Source: Candidatus Methylomirabilota bacterium (GTDB taxonomy: Bacteria > Methylomirabilota > Methylomirabilia > Rokubacteriales > CSP1-6). From it: 64,000 nucleotides of DNA. The stretch covers positions 62,001 through 126,000 of the forward strand of contig DASYTI010000001.1 in the NCBI GenBank assembly GCA_036002485.1, written 5' to 3'. Position 1 is the first letter of the stretch; every line of letters begins with the position of its first letter. This document shows, piece after piece, positions 7,772-16,121 of this stretch. Below the pieces are notes generated by a model. The model worked only from the letters and a program-made list of their open reading frames with translations, had not been told where the DNA came from and ran no database searches. Position numbers and translations under genes: made by a program.

Positions 7772-8964
7772 CAGTCCTTGGGAAGGCCGAGGACGCGCTC
7801 GCCCAGAATGTTGCGCAGGATCTCCGAGGTGCCGGCGCGGATCCCGCTCCCGCGGGCAAGGAGGGTGTAGAACTCCCACTGCCCGTGGTCGGGCGCGAGC
7901 GGGCTCGGATCGGCGATCTGCGAGTACGGGCCGAGCATCTCGCTCGCCACGTCGGCCAGCTCCTGGTCGACCTGGCTCCAGAAGAGCTTGGAGGTCGAGC
8001 CCTCGGGTCCCGGGTGCCCGCCCTGGAGAATCCTGGTCAGGCTCCGATAGCCGTCGAGCTGGAGGCACCGCTCGGCGACCTGCAGCCCCGCGATCTTCTG
8101 GCGCAGCACGGGATCCTTCGAGGCGGGCCGACCCTGCTTCATGGTCCGCTTGGACAGCGCGACCAGGCGTTCGAGGGCGGTGCGCAAGCTGATGTGGCGG
8201 ATCATGGTCAGCACGTCGCGCTCGTGGGCCAGGGTGGTGATGGCCACGCCCCAGCCCTCGTTGACCTTGCCCACGACATTGGCGGCGGGCACGCGGACAT
8301 TCTCGAGGAAGACCTCGTTGAACTCGGCCTCGCCCGTGATCTGCCGCAGGGGCCGTATGGTGAGGCCGGGGGTCTTCATGTCGACGAGGATGAAGGTGAT
8401 GCCCTTGTGCTTGGCGGCGTGGGGATCCGTCCGCACGAGGAAGAAGCCCCAGTCGGCCACATGCGCCATGCTCGTCCACACCTTCTGGCCATCGAGCACG
8501 TACGCATCGCCGTCGAGCACCGCGCGAGTCTGGAGATTGGCGAGGTCGCTGCCCGCGTTGGGCTCGGAGAAGCCCTGGCACCAGAGCTCGTCGGCATTCA
8601 GGATCTTGCCGAGGTGCCGGGCCTGCTGAGCGGGCGTGCCATGGCTCATCAGGGTGGGCCCGAGCATGGAGATACCGCCGCGATTCACCGGCTGAGGCGC
8701 CTCGGCACGCGACATCTCTTCGTAGAGAATGATCTGCTCCATGATCGAGGTGCCGCGCCCGCCGTACTCGGCCGGCCAGTCGATGCCGACATAGCCCGCC
8801 TTGTGGAGCACCCGCTGCCATTCGCGCAGCCGGTCGACCTCTCCGCGATCGGCCCGCGAGGCGGCGAAGGCGCGGCCCTTGAGGTCGGCGGGGACGTTCT
8901 CGGCCAGCCAGGCACGGGCCTCCGCGCGGAATCGCTGCTGCTCGGGGGTGAAGTCGAAGTCCAT
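7771..8964 (-). CDS. Acyl-CoA dehydrogenase family protein
   Basis: 397 aa, standard length. It starts 'MDFDFTPEQQRFRAEARAWL', contains the FAD-binding stretches 'WCQGFSEPNAGSDLANL' and 'VWTSMAHVADWGFFLVRTD', and ends with 'GTSEILRNILGERVLGLPKD', a typical ACAD C-terminus. This subgroup is common in steroid, terpenoid and branched-acid catabolism. FAD-dependent alpha,beta-dehydrogenation of an acyl-CoA is the expected reaction, feeding the crotonase two genes downstream. Coupled by a 1-nt overlap to the 2OG oxygenase. Confidence 0.93.
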   Translation of the reverse strand: MDFDFTPEQQRFRAEARAWLAENVPADLKGRAFAASRADRGEVDRLREWQRVLHKAGYVGIDWPAEYGGRGTSIMEQIILYEEMSRAEAPQPVNRGGISMLGPTLMSHGTPAQQARHLGKILNADELWCQGFSEPNAGSDLANLQTRAVLDGDAYVLDGQKVWTSMAHVADWGFFLVRTDPHAAKHKGITFILVDMKTPGLTIRPLRQITGEAEFNEVFLENVRVPAANVVGKVNEGWGVAITTLAHERDVLTMIRHISLRTALERLVALSKRTMKQGRPASKDPVLRQKIAGLQVAERCLQLDGYRSLTRILQGGHPGPEGSTSKLFWSQVDQELADVASEMLGPYSQIADPSPLAPDHGQWEFYTLLARGSGIRAGTSEILRNILGERVLGLPKD

Positions 8965-8982
8965 GGCATCCTCTCGGGCGCG

Positions 8983-9483
8983 CTAGACCTGGCCGGGATC
9001 GGGCCTGGACCTGACGCCGTTGATTTTCCACTGGCCGTTCTGCAAGACCAGCTCGTAGAGCGCCTCGATGCTCTTGCCATTTGACCCGCGGATCTTGAGC
9101 ATCACGTAGACCGTCCCATCTGGGGCAAGGATGGACTGCGCGACGGTCGCGGAAGTGGAGCGCGCGATCTCTGGATAGCCGCCCCTGACCATCTGCTCGA
9201 AGGCCTCCCGGTCGAATTGCTCCTTGATCTCCGCCGAGGCGAACGTGTACGCGGTGTCGAAGTCGCCGCGCCGGAAGGCCTCGAGCTGCTTCATGGGCGG
9301 CTCCATAGCCTCCTTGGGCGCGGGCTTGGCCTGCTGAGCGAGCGCGGGAGCGACCGCTGAAAGTGCCACAGCCAGGGCGACGAGAATGGCCCAGATGCAA
9401 GGCGGCGACTGAGCGACGACGGAGGCGTACGTGTTTGTACGCCGCAGGGAGGAGCAAGGGAGCCAACGCCGCAGATGGGCCAT
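8983..9483 (-). CDS. Secreted DUF4864-like protein
   Basis: 166 aa from ATG at 9483 (a TTG at 9501, overlapping the upstream stop, is an alternative). The N-terminal ~50 residues contain a hydrophobic export signal ('AILVALAVALSAVAPALAQQ'). The mature part ('QLEAFRRGDFDTAYTFAS', 'ARSTSATVAQSILAPDGTVY', 'YELVLQNGQWKINGVR') has the cystatin/NTF2-like pattern of DUF4864 proteins. The first ~35 residues are odd: they are rich in Ser, Arg and Cys and encoded by DNA with a 7-bp inverted repeat at 9424-9443. This suggests an intergenic repeat has been absorbed into the reading frame, or that the true start is further downstream. Function unknown. Confidence 0.7.
   Translation of the reverse strand: MAHLRRWLPCSSLRRTNTYASVVAQSPPCIWAILVALAVALSAVAPALAQQAKPAPKEAMEPPMKQLEAFRRGDFDTAYTFASAEIKEQFDREAFEQMVRGGYPEIARSTSATVAQSILAPDGTVYVMLKIRGSNGKSIEALYELVLQNGQWKINGVRSRPDPGQV
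9424..9443. repeat. Inverted repeat inside the DUF4864 N-terminal coding region
   Basis: GGCGTAC-GTGTTT-GTACGCC: perfect 7-bp arms around a 6-nt loop. It lies between the putative start and the signal peptide of the DUF4864-like gene. It could be a small hairpin affecting translation or part of a dispersed element; no second copy was seen in this window. Confidence 0.5.
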
Positions 9484-9497
9484 TATCGGCGTCCTGG

Positions 9498-10295
9498 TCA
9501 ATGCATCACCGAGCCGCCATCCACGTTGAGGGCCTGGCCGGTGATGTTGCGCGCTTCATCGGAGGCGAGGAAGGTGGCGGCCCAGCCGATGTCCTCCGGC
9601 GTCTGCTCGCGCTTGAGGGGGATGATGTCGGCGATGCGCTTGTCGAAGACCTGGCGGGCTGTCATTCCCTTGAAGGCGGGATTGGTGTCGGCGAGGTACT
9701 GGGCCAGCTTCTCCCAGAAGGCCGTCCACAGCACGCCCGGGCATATGGCGTTGACGGTGATGCCGTGTACCGCCAGCTCCTTGGCGAGCACCCGCGTGAA
9801 GGTGATGACCCCGCCCTTGGCCACGGAGTAGGGCGGCATGGTCGGGGCGGCCAGGGGCCCCGCGATGGACGCTATGTTAATGATGCGGCCCGCCTTCCTC
9901 TCGATGAAGTAGGGGGCGATCTCCTTGCACATCAAGAAGACGGACTTGAGATTGACCGCATAGGTCTTGTCCCAGTCTTCTTCCGTATTGTTCGTGAACG
10001 GCATGCCCGGAGCCGATGCCATGCCGGCGTTGTTCACGAGGATGTCGATCCGGCCGAGCACCTTCTTGACGCCGTCGAGCGAGGCCTTGACGTCGGCGGC
10101 CTTGGTCACGTCGCAGCGCATGGCCAGCGCTTTCCGCCCCAGCTTCTCGACTTCCTTGACCACGGCGTGCGCATTGCCGTCCTGAATGTCAGGAATGGCG
10201 ATGTCGGCGCCTTCCTGGGCCATGCAAAGGGCGATCCCCCGTCCGATGCCGGCGCCGCCGCCCGTTACCACTGCCACCTTGCCCTCGAGCCTCAT
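9498..10295 (-). CDS. SDR family oxidoreductase (FabG-like)
   Basis: 265 aa. TGGGAGIG cofactor loop at residues 11-18, NNAG motif, Ser in 'INIASIAG', and the Tyr-Lys pair in 'PYSVAKGG'. The C-terminus 'NITGQALNVDGGSVMH' is typical. The insertion around 'FWEKLAQYLADTNPAFKG' lies in the substrate-binding loop. This arrangement is common in 3-hydroxyacyl-CoA or cyclic alcohol dehydrogenases. The downstream DUF4864 gene begins within a few bases, so they are probably cotranscribed. The upstream gap (10296-10358) contains a short pyrimidine-rich hairpin similar to part of the composite repeat at 36211 and 44636. Confidence 0.9.
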   Translation of the reverse strand: MRLEGKVAVVTGGGAGIGRGIALCMAQEGADIAIPDIQDGNAHAVVKEVEKLGRKALAMRCDVTKAADVKASLDGVKKVLGRIDILVNNAGMASAPGMPFTNNTEEDWDKTYAVNLKSVFLMCKEIAPYFIERKAGRIINIASIAGPLAAPTMPPYSVAKGGVITFTRVLAKELAVHGITVNAICPGVLWTAFWEKLAQYLADTNPAFKGMTARQVFDKRIADIIPLKREQTPEDIGWAATFLASDEARNITGQALNVDGGSVMH

Positions 10296-10358
10296 CGCCT
10301 CGTCTCTCTCTCCTCTATCCCTCTCCCCTCGGGGCGAGGGCAGGTTGAGGGGTGGAGC

Positions 10359-10985
10359 TCATGAAACCTGATAGCGCTCCAGCAGCGAGCGATCCACCTC
10401 GAGGCCGAGCCCCGGCCGCTGAGGGACTTCGATGATATCACCGGCCCGCTCGAGCGGCTCGGTGGTCAGGCGCTCGCGGAAGGGGTTGGGCGTCCTGTCG
10501 AGCTCGAACCAGAGCTCGGCGGGAACCACCGCGAACGGATTGGGGGGCAGCGAGGCCGCCCACTGCACGCTCGCATGCAAGCCGACCGCGCTCCCCCACA
10601 CGTGTGGGTAGATGGTGACGCCCCAGGTATTGGCGAGGGCCCCGATGCGCAGGGCCTCCGTGAAGCCGCCGCCGCCGCAGATGTCCGGCTGGAGAATGTC
10701 GACGCAGCGCCGCGAGACGAGCGCGCGGAAGCCGAACCGCGCGTACTCGGCCTCGCCCCCCGAGATCGGCATGCCCAGCGCCTGCTTAACTTGAAGATAT
10801 CCCTCGAGATCCTCGGGCACCACCGGCTCCTCGAACCACGCGCCCCAGCCGGACCGCCCGTCATCGGCCACGAGCTCCACCAGCATGGCCGTGCGGATGC
10901 CCACCCGCGCTTGAGAGAATGAGAATGCTTCCGCCGGGGTGAGCTCGGTCCTCAGCTGATACGTGCGCACGCGCTCGATCTTCAT
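10359..10985 (-). pseudogene. Mandelate racemase/muconate lactonizing enzyme, internally deleted
   Basis: 208 aa where family members have about 370. Residues 1-48 match the N-terminal capping strand region ('MKIERVRTYQLRTELTP', ending 'GRSGWG'). The next residues, 'WFEEPVVPEDLEGY', belong to the far side of the barrel (second metal-binding Glu). The roughly 150-160 residues between, which normally carry the rest of the cap, the catalytic K-x-K and the first metal ligand D-x-N, are missing without loss of frame. The third metal region (SGGE) and C-terminal strands remain. An in-frame deletion is the simplest reading, and the product is unlikely to be catalytic. The start could also be ATG at 10997. 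Confidence 0.75.
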
Positions 10986-11166
10986 GGCGAGAGGCATTCT
11001 GTGGTCGCGCGCCCTCGGATGCAACTGGCCCTGTCTTCCCCCGCCACGGGCTGTCCCGAGGGGTCAAGACCGGCGTGCTCGGATGGAGCCCCGCCGGTGG
11101 CGCGGCGGCTGGGTCGACCCGCCCGCAAGGTCAAGTGACCTTCGACGGCATGGCGCGGCGCGCGGC

Positions 11167-11196
11167 TTGACAAGCCCGGGGCTGGCGGCGCAGAGT
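11167..11196 (+). promoter_or_regulatory. Candidate promoter of the Liv operon
   Basis: TTGACA at 11167-11172, an 18-bp spacer, then CAGAGT (3 of 6 bases matching the -10 consensus) at 11191-11196. It lies 83 bp before the binding-protein start in the only long gap upstream of the operon. The -10 is weak, so this is tentative. Confidence 0.35.
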
Positions 11197-11278
11197 CTTC
11201 CCCACTTTCCAACCTTCGTCTTCGTCGTCGGCGGGCATCGGCAGGGACGACACGCCGCCGGGCACAAGGAGGCGGGCC

Positions 11279-12556
11279 ATGAGAATCGATCGACGGACCG
11301 CAATCGCCGGAACCATTCTCCTGAGCGTGTCCCTTGCCCTGGGGGCCCCGCTCGCACCCACGCGCGCGCAGGGTAAACCCATCCGGATCGGCGAAATCAA
11401 CTCGTACAGCGGTGTCGCCACCGTCTTCACCTTCCCGTACAAGGAAGGGCTGGCCATGGCCACCAAGGAGATCAACGACGCCGGCGGCGTGCTGGGACGG
11501 CCGCTCGAGTTCATCCACCGCGACGACAAGCTCAAGCCCGACGAGGCGGTCAAGGCCGCGCGCGAGCTGGTGCTCCAGGAAAAAGTGGACTTCCTCGCCG
11601 GCTGCATCACCAGCGCGGTGGGGTTGGCCATCTCCGCCTACGCGAAGGACGCCAAGGTCCTCTACTTCGCCACTCACTGCCAGACCTCGCGCTTGACCTG
11701 GGACGAGGGGCACCGGTACGTCGCCCACACTACCAACAACGTGAACCAGTACGCGCGGGTGGTCGCGAAGAAGGCGGCGGCCTTCCCGTACAAGAAGTGG
11801 GCACACATCTCACCCGACTACGAGTACGGTCAGAACCTCTGGGAGGAGTTCTGGGCGTACCTGAAGCATCTCAAGCCCGATGTTCAGGTGGTCCAGCAGA
11901 ACTGGCCGAAGCTCGGCGAGACCGACCATAGCTCCTACATCACCGCCCTGCTTCAGTCGGGCGCGGAGGCTTTCTTCAGTGGGTTGTGGGGCGCTCAGGA
12001 GATCGCCTTCGTGAAGCAGGCCCGGCCCTTCGCGCTCGTGGAAAAGGTCCATTACTTCACTCCCGCCATCGGTACCCCCGACGAGCTGGACCCGCTCGGC
12101 AAGGAGGCGCCGGTCGGCGCCATCACCACGACCTTCCCCTGGTACGACGAGGGGGTGCTGAAGCGGCACCCCAAGTTCACCGAGTGGAACAAGAAGTACA
12201 CGGAGTGGGCGAAGGCCCACGGCATGAAAGACCCCCAGCCCAAGCTGGGCGCCTCGTGGGGCTACGCGAGCGCCTACATCATCGCCGAGGCCATCAAGCG
12301 GGCGAAGTCGACGGACACCGACAAGGTCATCGCCGTGCTCAGCGAGGGGTTCGAGATGGAGTTCCCGTGGGGCAAGGTGATCATGCGGGGCTGTGACCAG
12401 CAGGCGATCGCGCCGCAATTCGGGGGCGTCGTGAAGATGGGCAAGGAGGGCAAGCCGATCGTCGCCGACATCGAGGAGTTCCACGGCAAGGACATTGTCA
12501 AGAGCTGCGACGAGGTAGCGAAGCTCCGGGCGGCCGCCGCCGAGAAGAAGAAGTAG
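11279..12556 (+). CDS. Branched-chain amino-acid-type ABC transporter substrate-binding protein
   Basis: 425 aa with a signal peptide (Arg-rich start, hydrophobic core, cleavage near 'PTRAQG') followed by the type I periplasmic-binding fold of the Leu/Ile/Val family: 'IRIGEINSYSGVATVFTFPYKEGLAMATKEIN', here cut short by family convention at 'GGVLGRPLE'. AAGGAGG at 11266-11272 sits 6 nt before the ATG. First gene of a five-gene importer operon. In this clade such proteins often bind aromatic or aliphatic acids, urea or amides rather than amino acids, so the ligand is open. A 69-bp gap separates it from livH. Confidence 0.93.
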   Translation: MRIDRRTAIAGTILLSVSLALGAPLAPTRAQGKPIRIGEINSYSGVATVFTFPYKEGLAMATKEINDAGGVLGRPLEFIHRDDKLKPDEAVKAARELVLQEKVDFLAGCITSAVGLAISAYAKDAKVLYFATHCQTSRLTWDEGHRYVAHTTNNVNQYARVVAKKAAAFPYKKWAHISPDYEYGQNLWEEFWAYLKHLKPDVQVVQQNWPKLGETDHSSYITALLQSGAEAFFSGLWGAQEIAFVKQARPFALVEKVHYFTPAIGTPDELDPLGKEAPVGAITTTFPWYDEGVLKRHPKFTEWNKKYTEWAKAHGMKDPQPKLGASWGYASAYIIAEAIKRAKSTDTDKVIAVLSEGFEMEFPWGKVIMRGCDQQAIAPQFGGVVKMGKEGKPIVADIEEFHGKDIVKSCDEVAKLRAAAAEKKK

Positions 12557-12625
12557 GCGGGGGCTCTCCGGGCCGGGGTCGCGGCCGCGCGGCCCCGGCC
12601 CACGCCTCAACGCCCGCAGCCGAGC

Positions 12626-13540
12626 ATGGATTTCATCACGAGCCTTTTCCCCTGGATCACCAACGGTCCGCTCGTTCTCGTCCAGGTGATGAGCGGGCTC
12701 AGCGTCGGCATGTTCCTGTTCCTGGTCTCCGTCGGCATGTCCTTGATCTTCGGCGTGACGCGCATCGTGAACCTCGCCCATGGGAGCTTCTACATGGTGA
12801 GCGCCTACCTCATGGTGACGCTCATCGAGGTGATGCCCGAGCATCCCGTGAGCTTCTGGATCGCCCTCCTCCTCGCCCCGGTCGGCGTGGGGATCCTGGG
12901 TGGGGTCATCGAGGTCACGCTGCTCCGCCGGATCTACCGCCGCGACCCGATGATGCAGCTCATCCTCACCTTCGGGCTGATCCTCGTCATCGGAACGCTC
13001 GTCCTTCTCGTCTGGGGCCCCGACAACAAGAGCGTCCCCCGCCCGGACGCGCTCGCGGGCTCCGTGCGCATCTTCGGCCAGCCGTTCCCGTCGTACTACC
13101 TGCTCGTCCTGGGCTTGTCCCCGCTCGTCGCGGTCGGGCTCTGGCTTCTCTTCTATCGCACGCGCTGGGGTATGCTCGTCCGCGCCGCTACCGTCGACCG
13201 GGAGATGCTCGGCGCACTCGGCGTGGACGTCTCGAAGCTCTACACCGAGGTCTTCGTGTTCGGGAGCTGGCTGGCGGGGCTGGGCGGGGCGCTCGCGGCG
13301 CCGACGGTGGCGGTGGCCCTCGGGATGGACGGCGACGTCCTCATCAATGCCTTCGTCGTCGTCGTGATCGGCGGGCTCGGGAGCTTCGCGGGCAGCCTGA
13401 TCAGCGCGCTCCTGGTTGGCGAGCTCCAGTCCTTCGGCATCCTGATCTTCCCGGCCGTCTCGATTGTCCTGCTCTTCGCAATAATGGCCGTCGTCCTGAT
13501 CGTGAGGCCGTGGGGACTCCTCGGCCATCCGGAGGAGTGA
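12626..13540 (+). CDS. livH: Branched-chain amino-acid ABC transporter permease LivH
   Basis: 304 aa polytopic protein. 'SVGMSLIFGVTRIVNLAHGSFYM' is the LivH signature around the second to third helices, and 'VVVIGGLGSFAGSLISALLVGE' is the cytoplasmic loop contacting the ATPase. It follows the binding protein and overlaps or abuts livM: GGAGGA at 13531-13536, inside the end of livH, serves as ribosome-binding site for livM. Inner-membrane half of the translocation pore. Confidence 0.93.
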   Translation: MDFITSLFPWITNGPLVLVQVMSGLSVGMFLFLVSVGMSLIFGVTRIVNLAHGSFYMVSAYLMVTLIEVMPEHPVSFWIALLLAPVGVGILGGVIEVTLLRRIYRRDPMMQLILTFGLILVIGTLVLLVWGPDNKSVPRPDALAGSVRIFGQPFPSYYLLVLGLSPLVAVGLWLLFYRTRWGMLVRAATVDREMLGALGVDVSKLYTEVFVFGSWLAGLGGALAAPTVAVALGMDGDVLINAFVVVVIGGLGSFAGSLISALLVGELQSFGILIFPAVSIVLLFAIMAVVLIVRPWGLLGHPEE

Positions 13541-13545
13541 CGACC

Positions 13546-14481
13546 GTGGGACGCCGCACCGCCGTCTGGGGGATCGCCCTCGCCGCCGCCCTCGCCCTGC
13601 CGCTCGTCCTGTCGACCTTCTTCATCGTGCTCCTGATCGAGATCGCGGTGGTCGCGCTCTTCGCCACCGCGTTCAACCTCCTGATGGGCTTCGGCGGCAT
13701 GGTGTCCTTTGGCCACGCCGCCTACTTCGCGCTCGGCGCCTACGCCGCGGCGCTGCTGGCGCAGAAGGCCGGGTGGCCGATGCTGGCCGCCCTCGCCGCG
13801 GCGCCGCTGGTGGCCGCGCTGGGCGCCTTCGTCTTCGGCTTCTTCATCGTGCGGCTGACCCATACCTATTTCGCGATGCTGTCCCTCGCCTTCGGACAGA
13901 TCGTCTACACCGTCATCTTCAAGTGGACCAGCCTGACCGGCGGCGACAACGGCCTGCTGAACGTGTGGCCGCCCACCTTCCTGCGATCGCAGACCGCCTA
14001 CTACTACTTCACACTGCTCATCATCGGTACCTCCTTCCTCGGCCTCTACGCCATCGTGAACTCGCCCTTCGGCTATGCCCTCAAGGCCATCCGGGAGAAC
14101 CCCCGGCGCGCCCGCTTCATCGGAGTCAACGTCCGACGCCACCAGCTCTACGCCTTCGTCCTCTCCGGCTTCTTCTCGGGCATCGCCGGAGGCGTCTTCG
14201 CCTTCCACAACGGAAGCGTCTTCCCGGACTTCGCGTTCTTCACCAAGTCGTTCGAGCCGCTGGTGGTCGTCTTGCTGGGCGGCGTGCAGTCCTTCTACGG
14301 CCCCCTGGCCGGCGCGTTCGGGTTCAAGCTCCTCGAGTGGCTCATCTCGAAGTGGGCGCCGATCTACTGGCCGCTCTTCCTGGGCGCCATCGTCATCGCG
14401 GTGGTCGTGCTGCTCCCCCAAGGATTCGTCGGGCTGCTCGAGAGACGTGCGTGGCGACCACGGCCGACGATCGCGAAGTAG
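13546..14481 (+). CDS. livM: Branched-chain amino-acid ABC transporter permease LivM
   Basis: 311 aa from GTG at 13546, chosen because GGAGGA (13531-13536) is 9 nt upstream; the frame is open to 13510 inside livH. It has about 9-10 helices. 'TAFNLLMGFGGMVSFGHAAYF' and 'LLGGVQSFYGPLAGAFGF' are LivM motifs. It overlaps the LivG start by 31 nt. Partner of LivH in the membrane. Confidence 0.92.
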   Translation: MGRRTAVWGIALAAALALPLVLSTFFIVLLIEIAVVALFATAFNLLMGFGGMVSFGHAAYFALGAYAAALLAQKAGWPMLAALAAAPLVAALGAFVFGFFIVRLTHTYFAMLSLAFGQIVYTVIFKWTSLTGGDNGLLNVWPPTFLRSQTAYYYFTLLIIGTSFLGLYAIVNSPFGYALKAIRENPRRARFIGVNVRRHQLYAFVLSGFFSGIAGGVFAFHNGSVFPDFAFFTKSFEPLVVVLLGGVQSFYGPLAGAFGFKLLEWLISKWAPIYWPLFLGAIVIAVVVLLPQGFVGLLERRAWRPRPTIAK

Positions 14482-15224
14482 TCCTCGAGACGCGCGCGCT
14501 GAAGAAGCACTTCGGCGGCGTCCAGGCCGTCTGCGACGTCGACCTCCTGATCCCGCGGGGCGATCTCCGAGCGATCATCGGGCCGAACGGAGCGGGGAAG
14601 ACGACCCTCTTCAACCTGATCACCGGCGACATCCGCCACGACTCGGGTCTCGTCTATTTCGGCGGAGAGGAGATCAGTGCCCTGCCTCCCCACGAGGTGT
14701 GCCGCCGAGGGATCGGTCGCACCTTCCAGATCACGAGCGTCTTCCGGCGCCTGACCGTGCTCGAGAACGTGCAGACCGCGCTGCTCTCCCACCATCGCCG
14801 GCACTACAACCTCATGGCCCGCGCGGCGCGACTGTATCGGGATGGCGCGCTCGCGATCCTCGAGCGCGTCGGGCTCAGGGACCAGGCGCCCAAGCCGAGC
14901 GGGATCCTGTCCCACGGCGATCAGCGCCGGCTCGAACTGGCCATCGCGCTGGCCAGCGAACCCCGGCTGCTCATGCTGGACGAGCCGACCGCGGGCATGG
15001 CCCCGCGGGAACGCCACCAGCTCATGGCGCTGGTGGCGCGCATCGCCGCCGACACCGGGCTGACGGTGCTCTTCACCGAGCACGACATGGACGTGGTCTT
15101 CGCCGTCGCCCGCCGGATCACCGTCATGCATCAGGGGGCCGTGGTCGCCGAGGGAGCGCCCCAGGAGATCCGTCTCGATCCACAGGTCCAGCGCATTTAC
15201 CTCGGCTACACGAAGGCTCACTGA
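14451..15224 (+). CDS. livG: ABC transporter ATP-binding protein LivG
   Basis: 257 aa from GTG at 14451. Walker A 'GPNGAGKTT', Q-loop region 'GRTFQITSVF', signature 'LSHGDQRRLELAIAL' (divergent LSGGQ with H at position 3), Walker B 'LLMLDEPTAGM' and switch His in 'TEHDMDVVF'. The start lies within the end of livM and the TGA overlaps the livF ATG (TGATG). One of two ATPases energising the importer. Confidence 0.93.
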   Translation: MATTADDREVVLETRALKKHFGGVQAVCDVDLLIPRGDLRAIIGPNGAGKTTLFNLITGDIRHDSGLVYFGGEEISALPPHEVCRRGIGRTFQITSVFRRLTVLENVQTALLSHHRRHYNLMARAARLYRDGALAILERVGLRDQAPKPSGILSHGDQRRLELAIALASEPRLLMLDEPTAGMAPRERHQLMALVARIAADTGLTVLFTEHDMDVVFAVARRITVMHQGAVVAEGAPQEIRLDPQVQRIYLGYTKAH

Positions 15225-15934
15225 TGGCGCTCCTCGAGGTCGACCACGTCGACACGTTCTACGGCGACAGCCACATCCTCGTCGATCTCTCCCTCGAGGT
15301 CGCCGAGGGCGAGGTCGTGTGTCTCCTCGGCCGGAACGGCGCCGGCAAGTCCACGACCCTCAAGAGCATCATCGGGCTGGCGCCGCCCCGGTCGGGCCAC
15401 ATCCGGCTGCGCGGCCACGACGTGTGCGGGCTGCCTCCTTTCCGGGTGGCCCGACGGGGACTCGGCTACGTGCCGGAGGACCGGCGCGTCTTCCCGAACT
15501 TGACCGTGCGCGAGAACCTCGAAGTGGCGCGGAAGACGTGGGGAAGCGCGGCCCCGAATCTCTGGACCGCGGAGCGGGTCTTCGAGCTCTTCCCGCACCT
15601 CAAGGAACGGCGACACCAGCGCGCGGGTCATCTCTCCGGCGGTGAGCAGCAGATGCTGACGATCGCCCGCACCCTCATGGGAAGCCCCGAGGTTCTGCTC
15701 TTGGACGAGCCGTCCGAAGGCCTGGCCCCGCTCGTCGTCGAGACGCTCGAGGAGCAGCTTCGTCGTCTGAAGGGGGCCGGCCTGACCATGATGCTCACCG
15801 AGCAGAACGTCCGCTTCGTCTCCGCCCTCGGTGACCGCGTCTACATCCTCGAGAAGGGCACGGTGCGCTACGAGGGCGTGATGTCCGAGTTCCTCGCGAG
15901 CGACGACGTGCGCCGCGCCTACCTCGCCGTGTAG
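15224..15934 (+). CDS. livF: ABC transporter ATP-binding protein LivF
   Basis: 236 aa. Walker A 'GRNGAGKST', signature 'LSGGEQQMLTIARTL', Walker B 'VLLLDEPSEGLAP', switch region 'LTEQNVRF'. One-base overlap with livG. Last gene of the operon. The 187 bp that follow carry no recognisable terminator; murQ converges from the other strand. Confidence 0.93.
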   Translation: MALLEVDHVDTFYGDSHILVDLSLEVAEGEVVCLLGRNGAGKSTTLKSIIGLAPPRSGHIRLRGHDVCGLPPFRVARRGLGYVPEDRRVFPNLTVRENLEVARKTWGSAAPNLWTAERVFELFPHLKERRHQRAGHLSGGEQQMLTIARTLMGSPEVLLLDEPSEGLAPLVVETLEEQLRRLKGAGLTMMLTEQNVRFVSALGDRVYILEKGTVRYEGVMSEFLASDDVRRAYLAV

Positions 15935-16121
15935 TTACCTCGAAGCCCTACGGGCAGCCGGTCTGGAGCTGCTGGCTTCCATCCGCGGGCCCGTGCGTTA
16001 TCAGGAGGGACTCGAGCGCCTGCAGCTGAGCCAGCGTCTTGCTACCACGGGGGTGCTTGGCCAGCTCGGCTGCATTGCCGTGAAGCGAGGAATTGCTCGG
16101 GAGCCCGAGATACCGTGACGC

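Noticed and set aside
15935-16121. Read-through extension of murQ: 51 more sense codons follow its TGA in frame
   Set aside because: Long open stretches are expected by chance at this G+C content, and MurQ is already full length at the TGA; no selenocysteine-like or recoding signal was seen.
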